In this document: positions 51,652 through 60,986 of the stretch, one piece after another
How the letters are laid out: every line of letters starts with the position of its first letter
How positions within the stretch are numbered: position 1 is the stretch's first letter
Source of the DNA: Mitsuaria sp. 7
GTDB taxonomy: Bacteria > Pseudomonadota > Gammaproteobacteria > Burkholderiales > Burkholderiaceae_C
Assembly: GCF_001653795.1 (NCBI RefSeq)
Contig: NZ_CP011514.1
Location: 5,452,727 to 5,516,726 of the forward strand
Direction of reading: 5' to 3'
Length of the DNA: 64,000 bases
The notes under the pieces: generated by a model
Database searches by the model: none
Told to the model about the DNA's origin: nothing
The model's input: the letters and a program-made list of their open reading frames with translations, nothing else
Position numbers and translations under genes: made by a program

Positions 51652-53355
51652 TCAGAAGCGGAAGCCGCCGTCGATGCCGTCCAGGGCCTCGCGCATCTGC
51701 TGCCGGGCGTGGCGGATCACGCGCGGGTCCTGCGTGTCGAGCGCCTGCTCGAACTCGCCGAGCCAGGACTGGATCGCCACGCGCTGCTCGCCGAGCCGGT
51801 CCTCGTAGAGCCGCTTGGCGCGCTCGACGAGGTATCGGTTCTCCTCCTCGTCGCGCGGATGGCGCTTGAGCGCGCGCAGCTGCTGCAGCGCCTCGGCGAT
51901 CTGCGACTCGCTCATCTCGGTGGCGGTGTTGCGGATCAGCGTGCTGACGGTGCCCCCGCCCTTCACGTCGCGGACGTCGACGTCCAGCAGACCGTTGGCG
52001 TCGTAGGTGAAGCGCACCTCGATCGCGGACTCGCCGGCCGGCGCGGGCGTCAGCGGGATAGCGAGCTTGCCCAGGTGCAGGTTGTCGCTGCCGATCGGCG
52101 ATTCGCCCTGGCGGATGTCCAGCTCCACTTCCTTCTGGCCGTCGTGCATGCTGTAGAAGCGGTCCATGCGCGAGACCGGCACCGGCGTGTTGCGCTCGAT
52201 GATGGGACTGAAACGGTCGCCCACCGTCTGGTTGCCGATGCGCTGCGACGTGATCACGCCCAGCGAGAACGGCATCACGTCCGTCAGCACGACCTCGTCC
52301 AGCGCCGCGTCGCGCGCCTTCAGGCCGGCCTGCACGGCCGCGCCCTGCGCGATGGCCTGGTCGGGATCGATGGTGCGCAGCGGCAGGCGCTGGAACAGCC
52401 GCGTGATCATCTGGCGGACCATCGGCATGCGCGTCGCGCCGCCGACCAGCACCACTTCGTTGAGCGCCGCCGGCGAGAGCTGCGCGTCCTGCAACGCGCG
52501 CTCGATCGGACGACGCAGGCGCTGCAGCAGCTCCGCGGTGGCGGTCTCGAAATCGGCGCGGGTGATCGCCAGCTCCGCGCGGCGACCGTCGAGCATCAGG
52601 CCCATGACGGCGCTCTCGCGCTCGCTGAGGTCGCGCTTGGCCTGCTCCGCGGCGCGCCACCACAGCGCGGGATCCTTCTGCAACCGCTCGCGCTCGGCGG
52701 TCGACAGCGCGCCGCAGCGCTCGATGAACAGCTTGCCCACGGCGTGCGCGAAATCCTCGCCGCCCAGGCGCGTGTCGCCGGCGCTGGCGCGCACCTCGAC
52801 GACGCCGTCGAAGTACTCCAGCACCGACACGTCGAAGGTGCCGCCGCCCAGGTCGAAGACCAGGAAGGTGCTGTTGTCCGGCCGGTCCTGCAGGCCGTAG
52901 GCCAGGCCGGCGGCGGTGGGCTCGTTGAGCAGCCGCTCGACCTTCAGCCCGGCGAGCTCGCCCGCGGCGCGCGTGGCGCGGCGCTGGGCCTCGTTGAAGT
53001 AGGCGGGGACGGTGATGACGGCCTCGGTGACCGGCTCGCCGAGGAAGGCCTCGGCATCGGCCTTCAGCGACTGCAGCACCAGCGCGGACAGCTCCTCGGC
53101 GCGCAGCTGCCGGTCGCCGAGCCGCACCGTGCGGTCGGTGCCCATCATCCGCTTGAAGGCCTGCGCGGTGCGGGCCGGATCGGTGGCGGCGCGCTCGCGG
53201 GCGGCCAGGCCGGTGATCAGCCTGCCCGCGTCGTCGATCGCCACCGCCGACGGTGTGGCGAAGTCGCCCAGCGCGTTGGGGATCAGTTGCGGACGGCCGT
53301 CGCGGAAGACGGCGATGAGGCTGTTGGTCGTGCCGAGGTCGATGCCGACGATCAT
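51652..53355 (-). CDS. hscC: Hsp70-family chaperone HscC
   Basis: A 567-residue Hsp70 homologue. The nucleotide-binding domain has [25 protein letters not shown] and [13 protein letters not shown]; the substrate-binding part is shorter than DnaK, with no C-terminal EEVD tail, which points to HscC rather than DnaK. Walker-like [14 protein letters not shown] is intact. The J-like gene lies 15 bp downstream, and the pair corresponds to E. coli HscC with its dedicated J proteins. A short insertion [15 protein letters not shown] lies in the beta-domain. ATP-driven protein folding or remodelling is expected. Confidence 0.92.
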   Translation of the reverse strand: MIVGIDLGTTNSLIAVFRDGRPQLIPNALGDFATPSAVAIDDAGRLITGLAARERAATDPARTAQAFKRMMGTDRTVRLGDRQLRAEELSALVLQSLKADAEAFLGEPVTEAVITVPAYFNEAQRRATRAAGELAGLKVERLLNEPTAAGLAYGLQDRPDNSTFLVFDLGGGTFDVSVLEYFDGVVEVRASAGDTRLGGEDFAHAVGKLFIERCGALSTAERERLQKDPALWWRAAEQAKRDLSERESAVMGLMLDGRRAELAITRADFETATAELLQRLRRPIERALQDAQLSPAALNEVVLVGGATRMPMVRQMITRLFQRLPLRTIDPDQAIAQGAAVQAGLKARDAALDEVVLTDVMPFSLGVITSQRIGNQTVGDRFSPIIERNTPVPVSRMDRFYSMHDGQKEVELDIRQGESPIGSDNLHLGKLAIPLTPAPAGESAIEVRFTYDANGLLDVDVRDVKGGGTVSTLIRNTATEMSESQIAEALQQLRALKRHPRDEEENRYLVERAKRLYEDRLGEQRVAIQSWLGEFEQALDTQDPRVIRHARQQMREALDGIDGGFRF

Positions 53356-53510
53356 GGGAGGCGGAGGGGTCGGGTGTTGCGCGGCTCGCGCCGCGTGCGC
53401 GCGGATGCGCGAAGCGGCGGCAGGATATCAGCGCCCCGCCGCCGCGGACCCCCTCGCTCGCCCGGAGTTCCCCCGCCTGGGGGCGGGTTCCGTGCGAATC
53501 CCGCGTTCGT

Positions 53511-54446
53511 TCACACGGCCGTGGCGCCCGCGTTGCGCACCGTCAACAGATCGCCCAGCTGCACGCGGCGAAGGAACTCCGAGCGGATGCGGTCGGCGAC
53601 CGCGCTGACGACGTTGCTGCCGTCCTCCGACGGATCGATGTGGACCCGGAACGGGCGTTGGCCGAAAGGCGCGCCCACCACATCCACCACCGCGCGCGCG
53701 ACCTCGGTCGGATCCGCGTCCGCCGGTTCGGCCGCGGCCAGGTTGGTCATGATTTCCTGTGCCAGGCCTTGCGTCGGACCCTGGTCATAGGCCGCGACGC
53801 GTTCGACGTCGCCCGGCGAGCCCGAGTGCACGAAGTGGTTGGTGCCCTTGGTGAAGGCGCCGGGGACGACGATCGCCGTCTCGATGCCCCAGCGCGCCAG
53901 TTCACCGGCGTAGCTGACGGCGACCGCGTCCATCGCCGCCTTGGCCGCGAAGTAGGGCGCGAGGTACGGCGGCGTGCCGCCCCGCGTGCTGCTGCTGCCG
54001 ATCCACAGCAGCAGGCCGCGCGCCTGCTTGCGCAGCTGCGGCAGCGCCGCGCGGTTGACCCGCTGCGCGCCGATGACGTTGACGTCGTAGAGCTGCGCGT
54101 ACTGCTCCGGCAGGAAGGCTTCCGCCGGGCCGAAGGCCATGTGGCCGGCGTTGTGCATGACGACGTCGAGCCGGCCCTGCTCGGCCACGATGCGGGCGAT
54201 GGCGGCGTCGGCAGACTCCTGCGACTGGACGTCGAGCTCCAGCGCACGGAGTCGCACGCCGTGCTCGCGGGCATAGGCGTCGACGGCGGCCACCTGCGGC
54301 GCGTTGCGGCCCTGCGTGGCGCGCATGCTGGCGTAGACGATGTGGCCGGCGTCGGCCAGCGCGCGGGCGCTCATGGCGCCGAAGCCGCTCGAGGCGCCGG
54401 TGACGAGGATGACCTGGGCGGAAGACGAGGACGTTGAAGTGCGCAT
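53511..54446 (-). CDS. SDR family oxidoreductase
   Basis: A 311-residue short-chain dehydrogenase. The cofactor loop is TGASSGFG (residues ~16-23), NAG is at ~97 (HNAGHMAFG), Ser is in LLLWIGSSSTRGG, and the catalytic Tyr/Lys lie in PYFAAKAAMDAV. A long C-terminal extension (about 60 residues) beyond the core is unusual for a classical SDR. It precedes and shares strand with the second SDR gene, 44 bp apart. Both probably answer to the divergent LysR gene. Substrate unknown. Confidence 0.88.
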   Translation of the reverse strand: MRTSTSSSSAQVILVTGASSGFGAMSARALADAGHIVYASMRATQGRNAPQVAAVDAYAREHGVRLRALELDVQSQESADAAIARIVAEQGRLDVVMHNAGHMAFGPAEAFLPEQYAQLYDVNVIGAQRVNRAALPQLRKQARGLLLWIGSSSTRGGTPPYLAPYFAAKAAMDAVAVSYAGELARWGIETAIVVPGAFTKGTNHFVHSGSPGDVERVAAYDQGPTQGLAQEIMTNLAAAEPADADPTEVARAVVDVVGAPFGQRPFRVHIDPSEDGSNVVSAVADRIRSEFLRRVQLGDLLTVRNAGATAV

Positions 54447-54490
54447 GACAGTGCTCCTGGCAATGGGAACGAAGAGGAGACCCCTGGCGT

Positions 54491-55273
54491 TCAGGCGAAG
54501 CCGCCGTTGGCGCGCAGGACCTGGCTGTTGATCCAGCCGCCGTCCTTGCCGACGAGGAAGGACACGGCGTTGGCGATGTCCTCGGGCGTGCCCAGGCGTT
54601 CCAGCGGGGGAACCTTGGCGACGCTGTCGATCTGCTCCTGCGACTTGCCCTTGAAGAACAGCTCGGTGCCGACGGGCCCCGGGGCGACCGCGTTGACGGT
54701 GATCGAGCGGCCGCGCAGCTCGTTGGCCAGCACGTGCACGAGGCCTTCGACGCCGGCCTTGGACGCGATGTACGGGCCGTAGTTGGGGAAGGACTTGGCG
54801 ATCACGCTGGTGGACAGCGCCACGATGCGGCCGCCGGCGGCGACCTTCTCGGCGGCGTGGCCCAGCACGAGGAAGGCGCCGCGCAGATTGGTGTCGATGA
54901 CCTGGTCGAAGGCCTCCAGGCTGGACGGCTTGATCGCGGCCATCGGCATCACGCCGGCGCTGTGCACCACGGCGTCGAGGCGACCGTAGCGGCGCAGCGT
55001 CTCTTCGAACAGCGCGGCGACCTGGGCGGCGTCGGAGACATCGGCCTGCACGGCGGTGGCGCGGCCGCCGGCGGCTTCAATGGCGGCGACGGTTTCCTGG
55101 GCCGCGGCGGCATTGCCGGCGTAGTTGACGACGACCGAGTAGCCGTCTGCGGCCAGCCGCTTGGCGATGGCCTGGCCGATGCCGCGCGAGGCGCCGGTGA
55201 CGAGGGCGGTGCGCAGGCCGCGGTCGGTGGAGAGGGCGGTCGAGATCGGGGTCGACGTGGAAGTGGCGGACAT
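54491..55273 (-). CDS. SDR family oxidoreductase (FabG-like)
   Basis: A 260-residue classical SDR. TGASRGIG (about residues 27-34) binds NADPH, HSAGVMP replaces the usual NAG, and the catalytic YxxxK is in PYIASKAGVEGLVHVL. The C-terminus (GKDGGWINSQVLRANGGFA) is close to the 3-oxoacyl-ACP reductase/glucose dehydrogenase group. The first 20 residues are Ser/Thr-rich (MSATSTSTPISTALST). It is divergent from the LysR gene across a 147-bp gap that holds two operator-like repeats, so it is the probable target of that regulator. Confidence 0.9.
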   Translation of the reverse strand: MSATSTSTPISTALSTDRGLRTALVTGASRGIGQAIAKRLAADGYSVVVNYAGNAAAAQETVAAIEAAGGRATAVQADVSDAAQVAALFEETLRRYGRLDAVVHSAGVMPMAAIKPSSLEAFDQVIDTNLRGAFLVLGHAAEKVAAGGRIVALSTSVIAKSFPNYGPYIASKAGVEGLVHVLANELRGRSITVNAVAPGPVGTELFFKGKSQEQIDSVAKVPPLERLGTPEDIANAVSFLVGKDGGWINSQVLRANGGFA

Positions 55274-55340
55274 GGTTCGCTCCAAGGGTTGTCGGAAGTC
55301 GGGGGAGGGCTTCCGGGTTGCGATGGAACGAATTCTGGTT

Positions 55341-55388
55341 GTTGATTCAATCCGGAAAAAGACGCGACAATCGACTTGTTAATTCAAC
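55341..55388. promoter_or_regulatory. Two operator-like repeats between SDR and LysR genes
   Basis: GTTGATTCAA (55341-55350) and GTTAATTCAAC (55378-55388) are near-identical, each containing a TT-N-AATTCAA-like half-palindrome; a third CTCAAC follows at 55393. Spacing of about 37 bp suits LysR tetramer binding at an activator and an autoregulatory site. Confidence 0.6.
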
Positions 55389-55420
55389 CTGACTCAACAA
55401 AAGCCTGGGAGGATGGCGGC

Positions 55421-56338
55421 ATGGACCGATTCGACACGCTGCAGCTTTTCACCCGCATCGTGGAGCTGCGCAGCTTCACGCAGGCGGCCGCGCACCTGGA
55501 CATCCCCCGGGCGACGGCCACGCACGCCATCAAGGCGCTGGAGGCGCGGCTGGGCACGCGGCTGCTCGATCGCACCACGCGCGACGTGCGTCCGACGCTG
55601 GACGGCCAGGCGTACTACGAGCGCTGCGTGCTGGTGCTCAACGAGCTGGACGATGCCGAGGCCTCGTTGAAGCAGGTGGCATCGAATCCGCGCGGCGTGC
55701 TGCGCGTGGACATGCACGGCATCCATGCGTCGCACGTCGTACTGCCGCGTATCGACGAGTTCCGCGCCCGCTTCCCGCAGATCGAGCTGGTGGTCAGCGG
55801 CGGCGACCGCCTGGTGGACTTGGTGCGCGAGGGCGTCGACTGCGTGCTGCGCGCGGGCACGCCGCGCGACTCGACGCTGATCGCGCGCAAGCTGGCCTCG
55901 ATGCCGCAGATCATCTGCGCGAGTCCCGACTACCTCGCCCGCGCCGGCACGCCGCGGCATCCCGACGATCTGCCGTGGCATCAGACGGTGCGCTTCTTCG
56001 CCAGCGGCGGCGGGGCGGACTATCCGATCGAACTCATGGTGGACGGGCAACTGCGGCGCTACGCGCTGCCGGGCTGGATCTCGGTGAACGACGCGCAGAA
56101 CTATCACGCCTGCGCGCTGCGCGGTTGCGGGCTGATCCAGGTGCCGCGCTTCCACCTGGAGCGGGACCTCGCGGAGGGGCGGCTCGTCGAAGTGCTGTCG
56201 GACTGGGAGAGTCCGGCGATGACGCTGTCGGCGCTCTATCCGCAGCATCGGCAGCTGTCGCCGCGGGTGCGGGTGTTCGTGGACTGGTTGGCGCAGCTTT
56301 ATGCGGAGAAGTTTCCGGAGACCTCGGCCGCGCTTTGA
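55421..56338 (+). CDS. LysR-family transcriptional regulator
   Basis: A 305-residue regulator starting MDRFDTLQLFTRIVELRSFTQAA; the HTH spans about residues 5-65 (LDIPRATATHAIKALEARLGTRLLDRTTR). The C-terminal effector-binding domain (about 90-300) is full length and contains RFFASGGGADYPIELMVDG. ATG 55421 with GGGAGGATGGCGGC upstream was chosen over an in-frame start 15 codons upstream. It is divergent from the SDR gene pair and resembles the CrgA/AaeR-type regulators that govern neighbouring oxidoreductases. Confidence 0.93.
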   Translation: MDRFDTLQLFTRIVELRSFTQAAAHLDIPRATATHAIKALEARLGTRLLDRTTRDVRPTLDGQAYYERCVLVLNELDDAEASLKQVASNPRGVLRVDMHGIHASHVVLPRIDEFRARFPQIELVVSGGDRLVDLVREGVDCVLRAGTPRDSTLIARKLASMPQIICASPDYLARAGTPRHPDDLPWHQTVRFFASGGGADYPIELMVDGQLRRYALPGWISVNDAQNYHACALRGCGLIQVPRFHLERDLAEGRLVEVLSDWESPAMTLSALYPQHRQLSPRVRVFVDWLAQLYAEKFPETSAAL

Positions 56339-56425
56339 CGGGCGCGACCGAGGTGGCGACCGAGGTGGCGTCCGAAGGCGCGCCGCGCCGCAACGCATAG
56401 GGCGCTTGTCCTCTGCGGCAACAGG

Positions 56426-57703
56426 CTAGAGCATGTCCAGATCGATATGGTCCGGATTGAGCAAGGTCCTGCCTGCCGCCACCGTCTCCGGCGTAAAGGA
56501 GGCCGCCTGGTCGTCGAGAGCCGCCTGCAGGATGGCGGTCTTCTCTTCCACGTGGAGGAGGTAGCCGAGCCTCACCTTCAATCGCTTCAACTCGATCTCC
56601 AGGTTGGCGCTGCTCACAGAATCGACGTCCTGCGCATGCAAGCCCTGGTGCACCTCCAGGAAGCGACGCACCACGGCTGCCGGTGTTGCGTCCGCCGGCA
56701 CCTCACGCGCAAGCGCCGCCGAGTTGATGGGCATCGGGATCAACGGGTGATCTTGCCCGTCCAGGCCGCGTCTCACGCCACCGTTCGATTGATTCCACTT
56801 GGTGCCGGCTGCCATGAACGGCAAGCTCGGCACACCTGCGCTGACCATGGCGATCGGCGCAGGAACGAGTCTCGCATCCTGGTTGGACGGCTTCTCCCAA
56901 CCCCAGGCGATCGATCCGAGATAGGTGCCGGTCAGCTTTCCCTCGGTGACCAAGGCCGCGACCTCAAAAGACATCGACCACGCTTGTGCGGGGAATTCCA
57001 GCACAACTTGCGGACTGTCATAGATCTGGGCTGGAGCATCGCGCACCAATCGATTCCAGTGGGCGCCGAGGTCGGCGCCGGCAGCGGCGTGTTTGAGTTG
57101 TTCCGGATAAAGGCGATCCTTGTTCCTTGACGCGTACAGAGGGCTGACCTGAGGTTCCCCGTCGTCGGGATGCGTGTCGTACTTGTCGATGCCCCGTCCC
57201 AGATCCCCTTCCTCGGCCGTGAGCTTGAACTGCTCCTTGAGCGGGTTTCCAGGGGGCGTGTCCGGCGTCGCCGCCACTGCGGGATCGTCGCGGGTCGCCT
57301 TGAGTGTCTTCACCGTCTGGATCAAGCCGATCCGCTCAACCTGCTCCGCCATGGCGCTGATCGTGTCATTGGGTAGAAAGTCGAGCTTGATGTGCGCCCC
57401 CGCCACCGTCTGAGGACTGTCGTCCGATCCCGCAGTGAGATTCTTCGCCTCGTAAGTGGCCGCCTTGAAAGTACCACCGTTCGTCTGGACCTGCCGCTGC
57501 AGGACTCGGGGACCGAAGAGCTGCGCAATCCGCTTGCGTTGCGCGCTTTGACGAATGGATCCATCGATCGTCTCGGCAAGGGCGCCGACGGGCGTCGGTG
57601 CGCTGTCCACCTTCCGGCTGCCGGAATCGCGCTCGCCTTGACGTCGTGCGACTTCGGGAAGTGCGGGAAGAGGTGCGGCGGGGATCATCGATTCGCTCTC
57701 CAT
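56426..57703 (-). CDS. Orphan protein resembling eCIS/DUF4157-associated proteins
   Basis: A 425-residue protein from ATG 57703 (a longer frame upstream exists). Residues 40-72 (LAETIDGSIRQSAQRKRIA, then VLQRQVQTNGG) resemble the Q-R-rich segment that precedes the VQR motif in DUF4157/eCIS-core proteins. The following domain contains AGAHIKLDFLPNDT, ERIGLIQTVKTLK, IDKYD and TGTYLGSIAWGWEKPS, which I recall from such toxin-associated proteins, though I cannot name the family. GC is lower than neighbours. No contractile-injection, Rhs or T6SS gene is visible nearby. Cargo or effector role is inference. Confidence 0.6.
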   Translation of the reverse strand: MESESMIPAAPLPALPEVARRQGERDSGSRKVDSAPTPVGALAETIDGSIRQSAQRKRIAQLFGPRVLQRQVQTNGGTFKAATYEAKNLTAGSDDSPQTVAGAHIKLDFLPNDTISAMAEQVERIGLIQTVKTLKATRDDPAVAATPDTPPGNPLKEQFKLTAEEGDLGRGIDKYDTHPDDGEPQVSPLYASRNKDRLYPEQLKHAAAGADLGAHWNRLVRDAPAQIYDSPQVVLEFPAQAWSMSFEVAALVTEGKLTGTYLGSIAWGWEKPSNQDARLVPAPIAMVSAGVPSLPFMAAGTKWNQSNGGVRRGLDGQDHPLIPMPINSAALAREVPADATPAAVVRRFLEVHQGLHAQDVDSVSSANLEIELKRLKVRLGYLLHVEEKTAILQAALDDQAASFTPETVAAGRTLLNPDHIDLDML

Positions 57704-57865
57704 GCGGACGTCAAGAGTCTCAGGCCTGCGCAGGGGGATCGATATCGGAGATCTTCGGATTAAATGCTGAAGAAAGTCCTGGAAAGCAGGTGAGGGTCTT
57801 GAGCGATTGAACGCAGCATCCCGCCAAGGTTCCTCACAGGGCGAAGGGCATAAACGACTGCGCGC

Positions 57866-57894
57866 TTGACGTCTGGCGACTGTGTGTATTAATG
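57866..57894 (+). promoter_or_regulatory. Probable promoter of the GntR-ABC operon
   Basis: TTGACG at 57866-57871 followed by TTAATG at 57889-57894, spacing 17 bp; the -10 lies inside the GntR operator. Weak but well placed, and consistent with auto-repression. Confidence 0.5.
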
Positions 57895-57905
57895 TACCAA
57901 TACAC
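57884..57905. promoter_or_regulatory. Palindromic operator of the GntR-type regulator
   Basis: GTGTATT-N8-AATACAC is a perfect 7-bp inverted repeat, 34 bp upstream of the GntR start. Its position and symmetry fit a YtrA-type GntR autoregulatory operator. Confidence 0.75.
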
Positions 57906-57938
57906 GCTGACAACACCGTCGGCGACCGCAGCTTGCCG

Positions 57939-58340
57939 ATGGACGCCGACCTCCTCTTCAGCATCAACCCGGGCTCCCCTGAGCCGATCTACCGCCAGCT
58001 GGTGGAGCAGCTGCGCCGCCGCGTGGCCAGCGGGCAGCTGGTGGCGGGGCAGGAGATCCCTTCCGTGCGGGAGCTGGCGCAGGCATTGGCGGTGAATCCG
58101 ATGACCGTCTCCAAGGCCTTCGGGCTGATGGAAGCCGAGGGGCTGGTGGAGCGCCGCCGCGGCTTGCCGATGGTGGTGGCGGCGCAGCATCAGAAGGCGA
58201 TGAAGACGCGCGGCCGCGTGGAGCTGCTGCGTCCGGCGCTGGAGAAGGCCGCCGCGGAGGCGCGCCAGCTGGAGCTGCCGCCGGATCAGGCGCTGGCGCT
58301 GTTCAAGGCGCTGCTTGAGGACCAGGGAGAGACGCGATGA
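57939..58340 (+). CDS. GntR-family (YtrA subfamily) transcriptional regulator
   Basis: A 133-residue regulator. The winged HTH is at about residues 10-80 (GSPEPIYRQLVEQLRRRVASGQLVAGQEIPSVRELAQALAVNPMTVSKAFGLMEAEGLVERRRG, an unmistakable GntR signature). The short C-terminal part (about 50 residues) with helices fits the YtrA subfamily, which regulates adjacent ABC transporter genes. Its stop overlaps the ABC ATPase start (ATGA). It is probably repressed by its own product via the 57884-57905 palindrome. Inducer unknown; antibiotics for some homologues. Confidence 0.9.
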   Translation: MDADLLFSINPGSPEPIYRQLVEQLRRRVASGQLVAGQEIPSVRELAQALAVNPMTVSKAFGLMEAEGLVERRRGLPMVVAAQHQKAMKTRGRVELLRPALEKAAAEARQLELPPDQALALFKALLEDQGETR

Positions 58341-59299
58341 ATCACACGCTGAAGCAGACACTGCACGAGACGCTCGATCACTCATTGACGATCAGCCCGG
58401 CGCGCAGCCAGGCGCTGACCGACGAGGCGCTCGCCGCGCCGCCGGTGAGCGCGAGCGGCCTGCGGGTCGACTTCAAGGGGCAGCCGGGCGTGCTGGCGGG
58501 CCTCGATTGGACGCTGGAACCGGGGCAGGTCGTCGGCCTGCTGGGCCGGAACGGCGCGGGCAAGACCACGCTGCTGGAGACCCTGCTGGGCCTGCGCGAG
58601 CCGCAGGCCGGCGAGGTGCGTCTCTTCGGCCGGCCCGCATTGACGCCCGACGACGCGCTGCGTGCGCGGCTGGGCTACGTGCCGCAGCAGGCGGCGCTGT
58701 TCGAGGACTTCCAGGCCGGCGACCTGCTGCGCTACTTCCGCAGCTTCTATCCGCGCTGGAACGACGCGAAGGTCGACGGCCTGATGTCGCGCTGGGAGAT
58801 CCCGCGCGACCGGCGCATCGCCCAGCTGTCGCAGGGCCAACAGCAGCGGCTGTCCATCATCCGCGCGCTGGCGCACGAGCCGGACCTGCTGGTGCTCGAC
58901 GAGCCGGTGGCCAGCCTCGACGCCGCCGGCCGGCGCGACTTCCTGCGCGAGCTCGTGGACCAGGTGCTGGACCGCGGCACGACGGTGCTGTTCTCGACGC
59001 ACATCCTGTCGGACCTGGAACGCGTGGCCTTCAACGTCGCCTTCCTGAGCCGCGGCCGCATCGCGCTGCAGGCGCCGCAGGATGCGCTCGCGGACGAGGT
59101 GCGGCTGCTGGCCGGTCCCGTGGGACGACTGCAGGCGGCGGTCGACGCGCACAAGGGGCAGGTCTTGAGCCGACGCGACCTCGGCGAGCATCCGCGCTGG
59201 CTGGTGCGTTTCCCCGACGGGAACCTCCCGCAAGGCGACGCCGCGCTGCGCTGCGAGGCGCTCAGCCTCGAGGACCTTTTCCTGGAACTGACGCAATGA
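58337..59299 (+). CDS. ABC transporter ATP-binding protein
   Basis: A 320-residue ATPase. Walker A GRNGAGKTT (about residues 72-80), signature LSQGQQQRLSI, Walker B LLVLDEPVASLD and the H-loop FSTHILSDLERVAF are present. An N-terminal extension of about 40 residues (HTLKQTLHETLDHSL) precedes the usual start. Its start overlaps the GntR stop and its end overlaps the permease start, so all three are translationally coupled. This is the YtrB-type ATPase of an exporter. Confidence 0.92.
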   Translation: MNHTLKQTLHETLDHSLTISPARSQALTDEALAAPPVSASGLRVDFKGQPGVLAGLDWTLEPGQVVGLLGRNGAGKTTLLETLLGLREPQAGEVRLFGRPALTPDDALRARLGYVPQQAALFEDFQAGDLLRYFRSFYPRWNDAKVDGLMSRWEIPRDRRIAQLSQGQQQRLSIIRALAHEPDLLVLDEPVASLDAAGRRDFLRELVDQVLDRGTTVLFSTHILSDLERVAFNVAFLSRGRIALQAPQDALADEVRLLAGPVGRLQAAVDAHKGQVLSRRDLGEHPRWLVRFPDGNLPQGDAALRCEALSLEDLFLELTQ

Positions 59300-60789
59300 A
59301 CGCGGCGATGAACGCGGCGCTCCCGCTGCCCGGCGTCGGCGGGCATCTCGCGGTGCTGGTCGCGACGACGCGCCCGTTGCGCCGCATGTGGTGGCTGCTG
59401 CTGCCGCTGGCCGCGATCACGGGCCTGGCCTCGATGAAGTCCGCGTCCGCCGCGGGCGGCGCGTTCTGCATCACGCTCGCGATCGGACTGCAGTTCGTGT
59501 GGTGGCTGTGCGCAGGCGCGCTGAACACGCAGAACCATCCGATCACCGCGCGCCTCGTTCCCGGCCACCTGCGCCTGCTGCGCGAGGTCGCGGTCGCGCT
59601 GTTCCTCCTGATCGCCATGGTGACCGGGCTGCTGCTGCATGCGGTGTTCGGCCACTTTCTCCTGCTCACCATGCTGGCGGGGGCCGTGCTCGTCAGCTTC
59701 TCGACGGCGCTGCGCTGGCCGATCACCTGGTTCGTGTTCTGGGTCTTCCCGTGGATCCCGAGCGCGCTGCTCAAGGACACCGCCGTCTGGCGCGAGACCG
59801 CAGCGGTGCTGCGCGACTGGCACGAGCAGCAGCCGGTGACGCAGGCGGCGTTGGTGATGCTCGCACTGACCGTGATCCTCTGGCACCTGTTCCAGGACGG
59901 CGGCTCCGGGCACCTGCGCTCCTGGCAGTCGGCCAAGGTGTTCAACGACCTGATGTCGATGAAGGGGACCTGCGCGTCGCGCACGGCGCGGCCGCCTGTC
60001 CACCCGGTCCTGCGATTCCTCGGCAAGCCCTTCACCTGGGGTCTGCCGACCTGGACCCGCCACCTGATCCGCACCGCCACCCCGACCGCCGACAGCGTGG
60101 CGGCCCGTGCCGAGGTCGCCACCCTGCGCAGCCTGCACTGGTCGGCGACCCTGGGTGTGACCGCCGTCATCTTCCTGGCGCTGCTGCTGGCGGAACTCGC
60201 GGTGCTGTACTGGTTGCCCGCAGCGCGCGCGGCGACGGTGCTGCAGGGCGCGCTGCCGGGGACCTCGTTCGGCGTGATGTGCGCGCTGTTCGGGCCGCTG
60301 CTCAGCATTGCCGCGATGCTGAGACGAACCCGCACGGAGCAGTCCTTGCTGACGCTCGTGCCGGGCATGCCGCGCGGCGAGGCGATGAACCGCGTGCTCG
60401 CGCGCCGGATGCTGACGCAGTTCCTGCTGCTGCTGGGCTTCGGGGCGGCGGTGTTGACGCTGATGGTGGCGCTCGTGCCCGGCGAGTGGCCGCGCGACCA
60501 GCCGCTGATGGGCCTGCATTTCGCCGCCATCGCGCTGCCCGCAGGAGTGCTGCTGTGGCAGGACTGGTCGCGCAAGGGGCAGCCGGGAGCGATGCAGGCC
60601 GTGCTGCTCATGCTGGGCGGCATGCTGGTGGCCGGACTGAGCATCGGTGCGAACCGGTTCTTCCAGATCATGCCTTGGCATGTCCTGGCCGTGACGGCAC
60701 CGTTGACCGTCGTGCTCGCCGCGTGGCGCTGGCGCGCGGTGCGGCGCATGGCGCCGTTCTGGCCGGTGGGCCGGCACGCCGGAGACTGA
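59296..60789 (+). CDS. ABC transporter membrane subunit
   Basis: A 497-residue integral membrane protein with about ten to twelve hydrophobic helices (e.g. MWWLLLPLAAITGLASM, VAVALFLLIAMVTGLLLHAV, VTAVIFLALLLAELAVLYWL, VLLMLGGMLVAGLSIGA). There is no ABC-2 motif that I can name. It starts within the overlap with the ATPase gene (4 bp). With the ATPase it probably forms an exporter under GntR control; the substrate is unknown. Confidence 0.85.
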   Translation: MNAAMNAALPLPGVGGHLAVLVATTRPLRRMWWLLLPLAAITGLASMKSASAAGGAFCITLAIGLQFVWWLCAGALNTQNHPITARLVPGHLRLLREVAVALFLLIAMVTGLLLHAVFGHFLLLTMLAGAVLVSFSTALRWPITWFVFWVFPWIPSALLKDTAVWRETAAVLRDWHEQQPVTQAALVMLALTVILWHLFQDGGSGHLRSWQSAKVFNDLMSMKGTCASRTARPPVHPVLRFLGKPFTWGLPTWTRHLIRTATPTADSVAARAEVATLRSLHWSATLGVTAVIFLALLLAELAVLYWLPAARAATVLQGALPGTSFGVMCALFGPLLSIAAMLRRTRTEQSLLTLVPGMPRGEAMNRVLARRMLTQFLLLLGFGAAVLTLMVALVPGEWPRDQPLMGLHFAAIALPAGVLLWQDWSRKGQPGAMQAVLLMLGGMLVAGLSIGANRFFQIMPWHVLAVTAPLTVVLAAWRWRAVRRMAPFWPVGRHAGD

Positions 60790-60804
60790 ATTTCACGTTC
60801 GCAG

Positions 60805-60821
60805 ATGGCACGGTGTGCCAT
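60805..60821. terminator. Hairpin after the ABC permease gene
   Basis: ATGGCAC-GGT-GTGCCAT forms a 7-bp stem 15 bp after the stop. It has a very short loop and no U tract. It is one of two hairpins in the 197-bp gap before the Abi gene. Confidence 0.45.
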
Positions 60822-60875
60822 GGCTTCTATTGCATGAAGGAACGCCAGGAAGACTTTCTCTTCCAGAAAGCGGAA

Positions 60876-60893
60876 GGCCTCCTTTCGGAGGCC
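60876..60893. terminator. Second hairpin before the Abi-family gene
   Basis: GGCCTCC-TTTC-GGAGGCC forms a 7-bp stem with a 4-nt loop, followed on the plus strand by CTCACACTCTTT. It is a reasonable terminator of the GntR-ABC operon or an insulator of the Abi gene. Confidence 0.55.
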
Positions 60894-60986
60894 CTCACAC
60901 TCTTTACACTGGGGCTCCCTCTCGGGTTGGCTTACCAGCGCGTCGGGGGCAAGTGTACTCCAACGACGTCCTAGGGCAGGGGCGGG

